Source of the DNA: Basidiobolus meristosporus CBS 931.73
Lineage: Eukaryota; Basidiobolomycota; Basidiobolomycetes; Basidiobolales; Basidiobolaceae
Length of the DNA stretch: 64,000 nt
Assembly: GCA_002104905.1 (NCBI GenBank)
Contig: MCFE01000369.1
Span: 1 to 64,000, forward strand
Direction: 5' to 3'
The notes beneath the pieces were generated by a model. It did no database searches and had not been told where the DNA came from. It was given only the letters and a program-made list of their open reading frames with translations. Made by a program: the position numbers and the translations under genes. Shown here one piece after another: positions 9,851 to 21,130 of the stretch; position 1 is the first letter of the stretch, and each line of letters starts with the position of its first letter.

Positions 9851-11833
9851 CTAATACGCTGCGACTTGTCCAGCCAATGGGATTGGCTGCTGGATTGGTA
9901 CACTGGCAATGTGCTCCGAAAAGTCGATACCTTCCGCAGGTTTGATAACAGCCTGTAGGTTGACATTGCTTTTGGGGGCCGACGATGGCTGCTCTTCCAT
10001 AAGGTCCTTCATCTCAAGAAGACTCTGTGTAAGATGCTCAATAAGCATTTTTGGTTTACTCTCAACAAGGCCTGCGCAGTTAAAGTGTAGAGAGTTTTCG
10101 CGGATCATATAGGCTAGACCAAAGCCATCAGGGACAACCTCTCCCCAGCCATACTGGTCAAATAGGTCATCAGAGATCTGTGATGTGGAGAGGTGCCAGT
10201 GGGAGGTTTTCTCGTAGCTTGTGTCCAGGAATATCTCCGGCTTGGGCTCATCTGGCTCAACAAGGAATCGGAGCCCGAGCAGATGGCGATCCACCCCCTT
10301 TCCTTCAACTGCTGCTAGCGTGTACTCTGAGTGTGCCTTGATGGCCTTCCTAAGAAGCTCTTGCTTGTCGGTGGCTGATCTGGAGCTATCACACATCGCC
10401 TTCACCCACTCGACCGAGTCGGCGGACACTGTGCGACAGGTCTCGGTTCGTCCATAGGCGAACTTCCGTGTGGCCGCTGACTCGTAGGTGGCTCTGCATA
10501 CGCCAAACATCTTGTAGTAGGCCAGCTGGATAGCCATCTGAACATACGCATCAGGACTCATCTTGAACTTCTTGATCAATCCCTTGCCATATAGATTATA
10601 CTCCATGACGCCTACTGAGTGTGCATTTACCTCGCGACTAAAGAGCTCCTCTGCTTCCTTGATCGCTTTCAGAATCTTTGGTGTTGATTTCATTGGGAAA
10701 TATAGGGTAGATTTCTCAGGTGCACGGTAAATGATTCCGGATGATTTGGGAAGTGGTTGTTTAGCTGACTTTTCAATTGCGAAATGGCACATGCGGGCAG
10801 TGACAGTGCCATCCATTCTCGAGTGCTCTCCATTGAACCCGGCCATACCATTGCTGAACACAAGAATCTGGAAACATTTGTCGTAGTATCTGTTCTTCCC
10901 TGTTCCGTGCCAGCAGCTGCGTGCGAACTCCTCCGCTGTGCTGGGCGAGTAGTCCTCCAATGACAACAGGAACATCGCCGTCTCGAGCTTGTGCAGGGTC
11001 TCCTTGTTCGATGGATGTGCCTCGATGATCATCTTTCTGTTCTCCGCCCATCTGTCACGATCGGTGGTGGTCAGTATTCCGAACGCTGGATCGTCTGACT
11101 GATCAGCCAATGCGATAATGCTCGAGAGCTGGCTCATGATGTCATCGGCGGTAAGCTGAGTTCCATCCGGGCGAACCGTGTCAAAGATATAGAACTGACC
11201 CTTTCGGGCAACGGCCAGGTGGTTGTTCGTCTCGTAGTCGTACGACTCAGCATGGTCCTCGGGTGAGGCTGGGAAGCGGCACGAGTTGAACATGTAGTTG
11301 TACTGACTGGTGCAGAACGGAACATCGCGGGCACAGTCTGGCTCGAGCTGGCGACTCACCACGTCCTGTCGAAACTCCATAATGGCCTTCACCAGGCCAG
11401 CAGCTCTTTGCAACTGGCTGGGGTGTCTTGGATCGTCACGGAAGCCAAAGAAATAGTTCACGTAGAAGGTGATGGAGTCGCGATAGGCAAAGTAGGCGTA
11501 CTCGTTCCACCACTCGTGCAACCAACTGGTCGTGGAGGTGGCGGCGCGAGCAAGCAATCTTCTCTGCAAAAGCTCGCCCTGCCCTCCTGGCTTGCCGAAT
11601 TCCTTCACTGCAAGTTCAGTTTTTTGATACTCTTCCTCTGTTAGTAAGGGTTTTGCTGAACGAAGGTAGCGATTTAGTGTTTCTTGTAGATCAGGAACGG
11701 GCAGTTTTGGAAGGTCCTTTTGTCCCTTATCCATAGGAGTGATTTCATCGGATTTAAGCTGGGGCTCAGATCCAGGGAAGGAGTATCCCAATGGATGGAA
11801 GCTCATCAATCTAGAGAATAGGCTATATGGCAT
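9851..11833 (-). CDS. Choline/carnitine O-acyltransferase 1
   Basis: This gene encodes a carnitine acyltransferase-family enzyme, moving acyl groups between CoA and carnitine (fatty-acid or acetyl shuttle). It is one uninterrupted frame of 660 residues, a normal length. The catalytic histidine is H337 in GEHSRMDG; the GRTET block at 461-465 and the STSQ block at 549-552 match the conserved CoA/carnitine-binding segments. An upstream TTG extends the frame by nine codons, but the ATG at 11833 aligns with the start of the paralogue, so I use it. I see no C-terminal SKL-type peroxisomal signal and no clear mitochondrial presequence, so location is uncertain. It lies head-to-head with a second copy at 13522-15499, and 10797-11584 is identical to that copy in inverted orientation. 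Confidence 0.92.
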   Translation of the reverse strand: MPYSLFSRLMSFHPLGYSFPGSEPQLKSDEITPMDKGQKDLPKLPVPDLQETLNRYLRSAKPLLTEEEYQKTELAVKEFGKPGGQGELLQRRLLARAATSTTSWLHEWWNEYAYFAYRDSITFYVNYFFGFRDDPRHPSQLQRAAGLVKAIMEFRQDVVSRQLEPDCARDVPFCTSQYNYMFNSCRFPASPEDHAESYDYETNNHLAVARKGQFYIFDTVRPDGTQLTADDIMSQLSSIIALADQSDDPAFGILTTTDRDRWAENRKMIIEAHPSNKETLHKLETAMFLLSLEDYSPSTAEEFARSCWHGTGKNRYYDKCFQILVFSNGMAGFNGEHSRMDGTVTARMCHFAIEKSAKQPLPKSSGIIYRAPEKSTLYFPMKSTPKILKAIKEAEELFSREVNAHSVGVMEYNLYGKGLIKKFKMSPDAYVQMAIQLAYYKMFGVCRATYESAATRKFAYGRTETCRTVSADSVEWVKAMCDSSRSATDKQELLRKAIKAHSEYTLAAVEGKGVDRHLLGLRFLVEPDEPKPEIFLDTSYEKTSHWHLSTSQISDDLFDQYGWGEVVPDGFGLAYMIRENSLHFNCAGLVESKPKMLIEHLTQSLLEMKDLMEEQPSSAPKSNVNLQAVIKPAEGIDFSEHIASVPIQQPIPLAGQVAAY

Positions 11834-12766
11834 TCTTAAACAATGTAGACTACTGGGCAAGAAGGATAAGGTAAAGAACTCCTATTCGGGAGAAGGAGAA
11901 AAGGCAACTGAAGAAACAACCGTGGGCTGTAGGGATATTTAAGTAGAAATCAAGCAAGCGGTCAGATCTGTACGTCCTTCCACACGCAAGATGAAGGTCA
12001 GTGTGGAATAAATTAACTATATGACATTCACGCGGGCCATATGAAACTTGCCTTCAACATCTTACAGCATAATCATGTATTGGCAGCAATATTTCCATTA
12101 GTAGGCTCTCGGTATGGACCACATCAAAATCTGAGATCCTATTTCTCATCGGATAAATGCTGGTATCACTCATCTCCGGTTTCATCAATACGTGATCGTT
12201 GAGTTCAATCTTTTTTCGCACATCTCCTCCGGGTCCACTTGACATGTCCTGGTGAAGGCTTACCTGTTTTGGCGATGGTGACAGCACACTGACTCATTGA
12301 TGCGAAGGAAATGAAATTTCCTCCAAACGGAAACCCGCTGTGCTCACCCAAACAAATGCCCAGCGGTGGCGGAACTCAGCGGCTCGGTAGCCAGAACGCA
12401 TGGCTAGAGAGGGCTGAATTCAACCCACACAACCAACCATCTCACAACCCTAAGGCCCTGGCGGTTTCACCGAAAAGCAAGTTATCGGTAGAATTTTCTG
12501 GGGTGATACAGCTCATTCCTGTCCGCCTCAATTTCAACTTGATGAATCCACACAATGGTCTCGGAGATGCAAGCAGGTTCGTCTTGGCCTATTTTGCCGA
12601 TCAGAATAAACGCCAATTGAGACCACATAAATAAACCTGGGTTCCGGGAGTTAGGATGTCGACTGAATGGTCTAGATCCACCATCGACCGCGATGATCAC
12701 CTCAGTCACAAGCCAATTTGCTAGATTATATTCATATTTATAACCTGTTCATCTATTGCCAATCAC

Positions 12767-13099
12767 ATGCCCATCAATCAAGTTGCTATTTTTGCCGTTT
12801 GCTTAACTCTGTTAGCCTTTTTCCTTCCTCTGAAGCAACTATTCCACTGCTCACGTGGATCGTGTCCTTCCTGTGGAGCAATCTATTCTGCTACTCACGT
12901 GCGTCAGACAACACCAGAAAAGTCGATCCGGCCGGCATTGTGGTGGACAGCCAGCCTTCGTCGCAACGCCTCAGCTGGTCCCGTAGACTCCCATCACGAG
13001 GAAGCACTATGGGAACTGAGCTCACAGCAATATGCTTTCTGGTGTCATTGGACCACGCTCCTAATTCAGCTAAATGGATATGTGCCTGTCCTAGACTAG
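12767..13099 (+). CDS. Possible small secreted or membrane protein (weak)
   Basis: This is a 110-codon frame from an ATG. Its N terminus has a hydrophobic run of about 18 residues (AIFAVCLTLLAFFLPL), which could be a signal peptide or membrane anchor, followed by a short cysteine cluster (CSRGSCPSC). I recognise no family. An overlapping frame of similar length (12718-13128) is open, so this may be chance. It lies within the promoter interval of the acyltransferase pair. Confidence 0.25.
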   Translation: MPINQVAIFAVCLTLLAFFLPLKQLFHCSRGSCPSCGAIYSATHVRQTTPEKSIRPALWWTASLRRNASAGPVDSHHEEALWELSSQQYAFWCHWTTLLIQLNGYVPVLD

Positions 13100-13431
13100 A
13101 AAATCAACTGTTTCACAATGTTACCTGATCATTACGCACCATCCAAAAGCCCATTCACCCTTATCTCCTGTACTCAATCATAATCCTATTATCCCTCCTT
13201 CCTCCCATGATAATCCCTCAGTTTCCCACGTCCTCCCGATCCCCGCAATCATCATTCCATGCGTACTGTTTGATATCATTCCCCTATTATAAGTGCTGTA
13301 TTTATCCTGTGAATCCTATATTTTCCATGTGCTCTTGGCGATAATTAATGGCTGTTATGAGTTCCAACTTGTTCCTGTCTGGTTCACTAATTGGAAGCGG
13401 CTTGATGGAATCCATGTGAAATCAAGGGGAG

Positions 13432-13440
13432 TATATATAG
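13432..13440 (+). promoter_or_regulatory. TATA-type element before acyltransferase 2
   Basis: TATATATAG lies 81 bases upstream of the ATG at 13522, a usual distance for a fungal TATA box once a short 5' leader is allowed. Confidence 0.5.
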
Positions 13441-13521
13441 CTACGTTATCGATGATAGTACTAGCTTCCGTTCCTTTTCTGTAGTCTTTAGTTGTAGCCT
13501 TAATTCAGATTATTCAAAAAA

Positions 13522-15499
13522 ATGCCTTACAGTTTATTTTCAAGAGTTATGGGCTTTCGCCCGCTGGGGTATACTTTCCCAAATTCTGAGCCCGTACTCA
13601 AGATTGATGAGGTGGCCCCTATGGACAAGGGGCAGAAAAGTCTGCCTAGATTGCCAGTCCCCGACTTGGAAGCTACTCTTGAGCGATATCTTCGTTCCGT
13701 AAAACCTTTACTAAGTGATGAGGAATACCAGCATACAGAGAAGGCCGTTCGTGAGTTTGGTAAGCCAGGTGGGCAGGGCGAGCTTTTGCAGAGAAGATTG
13801 CTTGCTCGCGCCGCCACCTCCACGACCAGTTGGTTGCACGAGTGGTGGAACGAGTACGCCTACTTTGCCTATCGCGACTCCATCACCTTCTACGTGAACT
13901 ATTTCTTTGGCTTCCGTGACGATCCAAGACACCCCAGCCAGTTGCAAAGAGCTGCTGGCCTGGTGAAGGCCATTATGGAGTTTCGACAGGACGTGGTGAG
14001 TCGCCAGCTCGAGCCAGACTGTGCCCGCGATGTTCCGTTCTGCACCAGTCAGTACAACTACATGTTCAACTCGTGCCGCTTCCCAGCCTCACCCGAGGAC
14101 CATGCTGAGTCGTACGACTACGAGACGAACAACCACCTGGCCGTTGCCCGAAAGGGTCAGTTCTATATCTTTGACACGGTTCGCCCGGATGGAACTCAGC
14201 TTACCGCCGATGACATCATGAGCCAGCTCTCGAGCATTATCGCATTGGCTGATCAGTCAGACGATCCAGCGTTCGGAATACTGACCACCACCGATCGTGA
14301 CAGATGGGCGGAGAACAGAAAGATGATCATCGAGGCACATCCATCGAACAAGGAGACCCTGCACAAGCTCGAGACGGCGATGTTCCTGTTGTCATTGGAG
14401 GATTACTCGCCCAGCACAGCGGAGGAGTTCGCACGCAGCTGCTGGCACGGAACAGGGAAGAACAGATACTACGACAAATGTTTCCAGATTCTTGTGTTCA
14501 GCAATGGTATGGCCGGGTTCAATGGAGAGCACTCGAGAATGGATGGCACTGTCACTGCTCGCATGTGCCATTTCGCAGTGGAAAAATCAACCAGTCAGCC
14601 GTTGCCTAAAATGACTGGTTCAATTTACAAAACATCCGAGAAATTAACTCTGTACTTTTCGATCCAATCCGCACCTAAAATACTGGAGGCGATCGAGTTC
14701 GCAGAGCAGAAATTCGAAGATGAGATTGAGGCACATGAAGTAGGGGTCCTCGAATACGACGGCTATGGCAAGGGATTGATCAAGAGGTTCAAGATGAGTC
14801 CCGATGCGTATGTTCAGATGGCTATCCAGCTGGCCTACTACAAGATGTTTGGCGTATGCAGAGCCACCTACGAGTCAGCAGCCACACGGAAGTTCGCCTA
14901 TGGACGAACCGAGACCTGTCGCACAGTGTCCGCCGACTCGGTCGAGTGGGTGAAGGCGATGTGTGATAGCTCCAGATCAGCCACAGAAAAGGCAAGAGCT
15001 TCTTCGGAAAGCTGTAAAGGCACACTCAGAATACACTTTGGCAGCGATAGAGGGAAGAGGAGTGGATCGCCATCTGCTCGGGCTCCGATTCCTTGTTGAG
15101 CCAGATGAGCCCAAGCCGGAGATATTCCTGGACACAAGCTACGAGAAAACCTCCCACTGGCACCTCTCCACATCACAGATCTCTGATGACCTATTTGACC
15201 AGTATGGCTGGGGAGAGGTTGTCCCTGATGGCTTTGGTCTAGCCTATATGATCCGCGAAAGATCACTTCACTTCAACTGTGCTGGCCTTGTGAATATGCA
15301 GCCCAAGAAGTTTTTGAAGCTAATTGAGGAAGCTCTGCTGGAAACTCGCGAGCTGTGCACACAGTGCTTTGATCTCTCGCCCACAGTCAAAAAGAATGGA
15401 ATTCAAGCCAAAGAGATCCCAAAGAAGATCGTTAATGAAGAGCAAAGTGTTGGAAACCACCTCACTATCAACGCCAGACCAGAGGCAGTTCAATCCTGA
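13522..15499 (+). CDS. Choline/carnitine O-acyltransferase 2, with a one-base frameshift
   Basis: This is a paralogue of the gene at 9851-11833, in opposite orientation. The frame opens at 13522 and carries the same GEHSRMDG catalytic block and GRTET block. Near 14991-14992 it has one extra G relative to the first copy: codons ACA GAA AAG are followed by a spare G before CAA GAG. Past that base the conserved C-terminal third, with the STSQ block, continues one frame over to a stop at 15499. In the unshifted frame a stop comes at 15099. The total span is one base over a multiple of three. The cause could be a real mutation (pseudogene), a sequencing error or recoding. The 13771-14558 tract is identical to copy 1; flanks and C terminus are diverged. 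A polyadenylation-type AATAAA lies near 15582. Confidence 0.85.
13771..14558 (+). repeat. 788-bp inverted-repeat arm shared with 10797-11584
   Basis: This block reads the same as the reverse complement of 10797-11584 wherever I compared the lines, including third codon positions and without gaps. It begins at GGGCAGGGCG after a mismatch at 13770 and ends before a C/T difference at 14559. Shorter nearly identical tracts follow at about 14763-14985 and 15062-15260. The flanking coding sequence is much more diverged. This pattern fits gene conversion between the two acyltransferase copies. Confidence 0.9.
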
Positions 15500-15700
15500 C
15501 TGGTTTGAGGATTGAATCGAACCTATCTGTACATACAAATTCAGCTATATATCTCTATCTATATCTATCGCACCACTATTAATAAACACTAGTATGGCTA
15601 CGCATTTAATTCATGGATGCACAAATCGTAACTGGAATCAACGTTGATAAATACTCAAAAAGGAAGATATTCTGGGGAAATCGAAAATTGTATCAAAACT

Positions 15701-17280
15701 TCAAAGGAACGTAGTACCGGTGACGCAGGCTCGGGGGAAATAACCTTTGGTTTCCGGGTCACGGGATTGATTGTAACCTCCAAACCACTCCTCGCCCACT
15801 TCTTCGGTGACTACGATTTCATCGCCCGTCTGGACCAGCATTTCATTAGGCCGTTGTGGCATGTAAGGCAAAAGGGCAGTCGTCGCGAACAGCGCTTCTT
15901 CGTGGCTAGTACTTGAGCAAAGCGAGCTGGTGGTGGAGGACCTGCGCAGGTTGGGGGTCATTCGATCGAAGTCTGAAAATCCAATAATCAAGGTTTCTAA
16001 ACGTGCATGAAACAATAGATTAGTAGCCAATCGAAGTGAGAACTTGTTATTAATTACCTTCCAAGGCGGAGCCTCTAACTCCGATAGAGCTCTGGGTACT
16101 GCATCTAGAAGGTTGACCCGGGGGCAATGCCAGCAGACCATTGGAGCCCATGATACTTGGTAGTTCAGACGGGGTTACGGATCTTGTAGAGGTATAGGAC
16201 TGACGAGTAATAAGCGGAGGGGCAGCAGGAATCAAGGAATGGCGCTGCAGGGGCACAGGGGCATTCATACCTGGTGAATGAGCGGCAATCTCTGCCACCT
16301 CTTCCAAATCGGCATATCCTAATGGTATGCATAAGTATGAGTGAGCAAAATACGTTGACAGATGAAGAGCTATTCTGGGAACCTTTGGAGCATCTACGGG
16401 ATTCTCTAGCCTGGCGGCGTGTTCTGACTAACCGGTAGCCTATAAACCCACCGAGGCCAATGACAAATGCAAGTGCACCAACAGAGCCACCTATGATCAC
16501 GGGATAATTCTTGGTGTCACTGGGAGTGTCCTGACCATTACTGGCTTCTAAATTTCCGGTGGATGAAAGCCTGGAGTTGGTATCGGTCCCCGAAATGGGG
16601 GCTGGGGCTTCTGTGGGTGCCTCACTGGCAAGTGTAGTCTGATCAACAGGAACTGGGATGTTGGTCGGCTGCTCGGAAGAAACCAGGTCTGTAGGCTCCG
16701 AAGTTGGAGGGATGTTAATCGTGGTGGTGGTTGTGGGGATTATGGTAACTGCATTCCCGTCTTCATCCCAAAGGGTGTAGGTAGTAGGGGTGGGGGTGGT
16801 GGCTACAGTGTTACCGTTTTGGTCCCATTCGATAGAGACCGTTTGGGTGGTGGCCAGAGAATGGCCAGCGCCATTCATTGTTGGGGGGAAAACAATTCCA
16901 TTTCCTTCGTCATCCCAAAGAGTGGAGGTGGCTCGCGAGGATTCGGTAAGACTTGGCTTATCTGAAGCTAAGGTGATAGATGATGTTGGTTTGGAATTGT
17001 CGGTATCACCGTCATTGTCATCTCCGGAGTCATTATCATCGCCGTCGTCATCACCACCACCATCGCCATCGCCACTGTCGCTGTCGCTGTCGCCGTCGCC
17101 GTCGTCATCCCTTCGAACGAGACCTACTCTGCAATAGATATCACGACATCTACGTGGGGAGAGGTTAATGGATTTTCTTGCTGGATCGCGGCGAACGACA
17201 GATCGAGAGGAGGCGGAGTTAGAGGGACTAAGACAATAGACGCCGCTGAGTAAAACTAGTATCAGAAGACTGGACTTCAT
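15701..17280 (-). CDS. Single-pass membrane protein with mucin-like ectodomain and cytosolic SH3 domain
   Basis: The exons are 17280-16383, 16318-16058 and 15972-15701 (both introns phase 1), giving 476 residues. A signal peptide (about 1-18) leads into a strongly acidic Asp/Gly/Ser tract and a Thr/Ser/Pro-rich region likely to be O-glycosylated. Three spaced segments of the type LWDDEGN, EWDQNGN and LWDEDGN recur in it. A transmembrane helix spans about 259-282, followed by a basic RTRRQAR stop-transfer. The C terminus (about 417-470) is an SH3 domain: ALLPY, NEM, GDEI, EEWFGG and YFP fit the ALYDY, DEL, GD, W and P blocks. The layout resembles Fus1-type proteins of yeasts, so a cell-surface sensor or scaffold role is an inference. 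The first intron's donor (GTTCCC) is non-consensus. Confidence 0.8.
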
Positions 17281-17869
17281 GTAGACGTAGAGCCAGCTCT
17301 AGAAAAGGGAATTAGTTGGGTAATAAGACAGATAAAAGGGAGTGTTAATAGATTCCCTGCTGCTTTATAGCAGATAGACTAGGAGGCAGTCTGTTGTGTA
17401 CCCATGCACGTAAATTCCAGGACAAGCTCAATGCTGTTTCACATTCCTATTATTGGTAAGATGGAGATGTGTTGCGGTTGTTATTGACCGATGTTTGGCA
17501 TCAGGATCAAAGGTGCCTGGCTCTCCACGTACATCATCCTAGCTAGTGGAGAATAAGCCATCTCGATCAACCTCCGTGCTTCCAATCCATCCCAACCTCC
17601 GTGCTTCCAATCCATCCAAATGATTCTCAAACCAGCCAATTGTCCAGTGGTTGGCAGGAATCCACTAGGTTTCATGATCAAATATGGAATTTAGCTCAGG
17701 ATAACCAGTCCACTTTATTGAGCGAATGCAGCCAAATCCCAGAGGGTCACCTGAGGGGAGGGTGGACAAAGTGAACTCGATTTTTTTTAGCATTTTTTTT
17801 CCTGGATGTTGTTATTATCGGAAATGGGGGAATTTCTGGGAGATGTGGGTGAATCGTTGAACGAAATTC
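17281..17869. other. Divergent promoter region with a small tandem repeat
   Basis: This lies between the SH3 membrane-protein gene and the Myb gene, transcribed away from each other. A ~22-bp unit, CCTCCGTGCTTCCAATCCATC, occurs twice in tandem near 17570-17615. No gene is recognised. Confidence 0.5.
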
Positions 17870-19943
17870 ATGGAGACTGCCAAGAAGAAAGGGAAGGAAA
17901 AGGTCCGTTCGAAAGGGGAGACGACGAAAGCCGATAAGAAGCGTACCCCTGAGAAAGCCTCGAAGAGAAAGCATGAGGAGAGCGTTGAGGAGCCCCCCAG
18001 AAAGAAAAAGTCTGGGGTAGAGACGACTCCAGTAAAGGCCCATCCCAAGAGTGACGACGAAAAAGCGAAAAAGAAAAAGTCAAAGAAAAAGAAGAAGGAG
18101 AAGGCGCATAAGCAGAGTTCTTCAAGCGTCAAACAGGAGCCCGAAGGCAATAAAAAACCAACTCCACCACCTACTACTCCCGCTTCTCCCCCCAAAACCC
18201 CCACCATCAAAGACGTCGAGGTAAAGCACACCAAAGACAGCAAAAAGGAGAAAAAGGCCAAGAAAAACAAAAAGGAGAAGAAAAGAAAGGGCGAGAAGGA
18301 AAACCCCGCCAAGCCGGAAAGCAACGAGAGCAATCTGGAGGTGAAAACGAACTCACCTAAAAAACGCAAGTCTAGTAAGCTTGATGCCCCCGATGCGGAG
18401 AAGTTGAAGACGAAAGACTTACCCCCAAGCACCCCAGCTGCCCTAGCGAAGAGCGCTGCGGCAAAACCCCAACGCAAACCCAAGATATCGGATACTCAAA
18501 CCGCCCCGTCGGATAAGAAAGTACCACCACAACCTCAGGCTACCCAACAGCAGAGCATCGCTTCGAAGAGCGCTGGGGCCAGAAAGGCGGTAGCCATTCC
18601 GATCCCAGCCGCAGCTACAATCTCGCAGCCCGCCAAAGCAACAAAGAAGGCCGCCCCGATTGCTGTCCCTACCACCAAGAATGGCAGCAAGAAAAGGCAC
18701 CCGCTTACCCCAGCCATCATTCCGGATGATTCGGACGAGGAGTTTACGCCCGAGCTATTAGATGACAACAAAGCCAAGGCAAAGCCTCCCAAGAAAATGA
18801 AGCTACCTGCAATGTGCGGGGGTACCGAGTTCCTAGCAGAGACCCAGGAAGAGGCGGCACAAAGAATACAAGAATACGAAGAGTTCAGACGGAAGCGACA
18901 GGAAGTGGTGGGCTCTACTGGGAAGATCGAGTTCAACGCCGATGGCGTGAGTCTTATCCAGGAGAAATGGGCCTGACTCCAAAGTATTCCAGCAGCTTGA
19001 GGCCTCGGGATACGCCGTGCGAAAGGGAAAGTTCAGCAAGGAGGAGGACGAGGTCATCACTAAGGCGGTGGAGAACTACCTTGCGGTAAGGGGTTTGATG
19101 CAGACGCTCAATGAGAAGCCACTAACCAGAAACGCATTTAGGAGCGCAACGAGGGGGTCGAGCTGATCCACCGCGTTCTGTTCGGAAGCAAATCCGAGAA
19201 AAGTCGCGACGAGTCCAAGCTGCTGTGCCAGGAGGTCGGCAAGGTAGTCCCCGATCGACCACTCAACGCCATCTACCTACGCCTCCGCCGCAAATATCAC
19301 CCCGACAACTACGGTGGGCCATTCACGCCGGAGCAGGAAGCCAAGCTCCATCAACTGGTCCTAATGTACGGCAGGGACTGGAAGAAGATTGGGCCACTGA
19401 TCGGACGAGAGCCTTCGAGCTGTCGCGACCGCTGGCGCTTCTACAAGATGGAGCCGTGCAAGACTGGTGCGTGGTCCGCTGAAGAGAACGAGAAACTCAA
19501 GACCATCATCTACAGCATGACCGTTGACATCGGACGCTCCGCCGAGCGGGACATCCCCTGGGAGGTGGTCGCGACGAAGATGGGTGATCGCAGCGGGAGA
19601 CAGTGTAGGATCCACTGGTACACCAGCCTTGACATGCAGCTCAAGGGGTTAGCCGAGTGAGGAGGAAGGGCTCACCAACACCCAGGAGTTCTTGAAACGA
19701 GTGTACGAGAGCGGCGCCAGGAGTGAATCCGAGATCCAATGGAGGAATCTCATCGATGATCAATGGAGCCCGTGGAACCCGTGCTTCATGGAGCAGACGT
19801 GGCGCAGATTGAAGTCGCTCATCCCCAATGTTGAGAGCATGTCCTTCGATCAAGTGCTTCACTACTTGATGCGTCAAAATGAGAAGCACCTCCAGCAGCT
19901 GTCGATGCCAGCCGACGGTGCACCCACCACCCCGTCGTCATAA
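17870..19943 (+). CDS. Reb1/TTF1-type Myb DNA-binding protein, with a one-base frameshift near the end
   Basis: This is probably a nuclear DNA-binding protein of the Reb1/TTF-I family, whose members terminate RNA polymerase I and bind promoters. The exons are 17870-18946, 18993-19085 and 19142-19943. The first ~300 residues are a Lys/Glu/Pro-rich low-complexity tail with many KKKK-type runs. The DNA-binding region follows: GKFSKEEDE, then LRRKYHPDN, GPFTPEQEAKL with DWKKIG and CRDRWRFYK, then GAWSAEENEKL ending QCRIHWY. These are successive Myb/SANT repeats with spaced tryptophans. The frame stops at 19660 (GCC GAG TGA). One base over, from GAG GAG GAA at 19659, a 94-codon frame with another tryptophan-rich Myb-like segment (IQWRNL, DQWSPW, QTWRRLK) runs to 19943. 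I infer one extra base near 19655-19658. Confidence 0.82.
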
Positions 19944-20240
19944 TTGTCAAATACCTGTCCACCTGCCCACCTGCCCACCTGTCCATCAATAGAATACATA
20001 ATAAATCACAGAATCCCTTGAACACTGTACATGCGTGGATCGTGATGGATCTTTATTTCAGGGAGCCCGCTATGAGGGTGAGGGTAGTTGGGGGTTCACA
20101 GTGAAGCTAAGGGTGGTTGGGATGATCCACTATGAAAGAATTTACACAGGCCGACATCAGCCGGCGTCTATACTCAACAGTATGTCGAATCAGGCCTATA
20201 AAGGCGCCCTTGGCCTACTTCCTCTCCCGACGAATCCCCA

Positions 20241-20844
20241 TCACCACTTTTCCTTGCGGCGCTTCTTCTTTTCCGGCCCTGGGCTATCGGTTACGCTGGT
20301 CATTCGTTGAGCTAGCTCGGCGTCGTCCATGTTGGTGCTCTTCTCGACCGCCAGCTCGCGGGCCTGTCTTTGCTTTTTCTCGCTGTCCACCGCGACTTTC
20401 TTTAGAAGACACGCTCAGTACCCAGCGCGTCGGACGTAACCACAATATCACTAACCTCGATGTCTTCGTTGAACGACTGATAGGATTTGCGGCCAACCAG
20501 GCCGGTCATGTTGAAGCTTAGATAGCTTGGCTCGTATTCGACCTGAAGTTTCCTTTGAGAAAGAGTTGAGAGTGGGATTCACGCTGAAACAAGCCAGTGC
20601 CGCTTACGGTTTTTCGATGGAGCTATCCTGGTACTCGACTTTCCAGTGCGATTGGGCGAGCGCCTTTTGCTCCGCCTCTTCCAGCCGGTCGCGAAGCTCG
20701 CGTTCTTGCTGTCTTTGCATGAACTAAATGGTTCGTTTGTACTTAGAAAAGGTAGCACCGGGGTGATCGTGCGTGGAAACGAACCTTCATGTTGAGCAGC
20801 TTGCTGGACAGTTCTTTCTTGTGAAGCTCTCGTGCGTTCGACAT
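20241..20844 (-). CDS. Mpp6-like nuclear exosome cofactor, 4 exons
   Basis: This gene encodes an M-phase phosphoprotein 6 (Mpp6) family protein, an RNA-binding cofactor of the nuclear exosome that helps couple it to the Mtr4 helicase. The exons are 20844-20785, 20723-20608, 20552-20456 and 20399-20241, giving 143 residues. The family signature near the N terminus is clear (LSSKLLNMKFMQR), followed by a HW pair (SHWKVEY) and the middle block GLVGRKSYQSFN. The C terminus is a lysine-rich nuclear-type tail (KKKRRKEK). The length matches the family. It is transcribed away from the CIP2A-like gene. Confidence 0.88.
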
Positions 20845-21130
20845 GTCTGCTGTTTCGTGTGCACCTCGGGCGACAGAATAACACTGGACAAGATTTCGCT
20901 GAAAAAGAACCCGTCAGCTACCAACTATAGTCCAGATTTTTTTTCCATAAATCGTAGTGTTGCTTAATTTCAGCAATGTATGCCAACTTCACGCAGTTAG
21001 ACAGAATCTGGATGTTTTGTTTATTTGAGATGCCATGTTAATTGGCCCTTTATTGATCCGTTCGATTCTAGTCAACAAAACCAAGTTGGGTCTTCTAGGA
21101 AGCTTGTGAAGTGCCATGGAGATGCGTAGA

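Larger units (their letters stand above)
11834..13521. other. 1.7-kb divergent region between the acyltransferase genes
   Basis: This probably holds the promoters of both acyltransferase genes and is unique sequence between the arms of the inverted duplication. A TATA-type box precedes the plus-strand gene. Frames at 12054-12709 look incidental. One frame with a possible signal sequence (12767-13099) is listed separately. Confidence 0.5.

Noticed and set aside
17815-18483. 222-codon Phe/Leu/Ser-rich minus-strand frame resembling a membrane protein
   Set aside because: It is the complement of the lysine-rich tail of the Myb protein; AAG/AAA codons read as CTT/TTT on the other strand.
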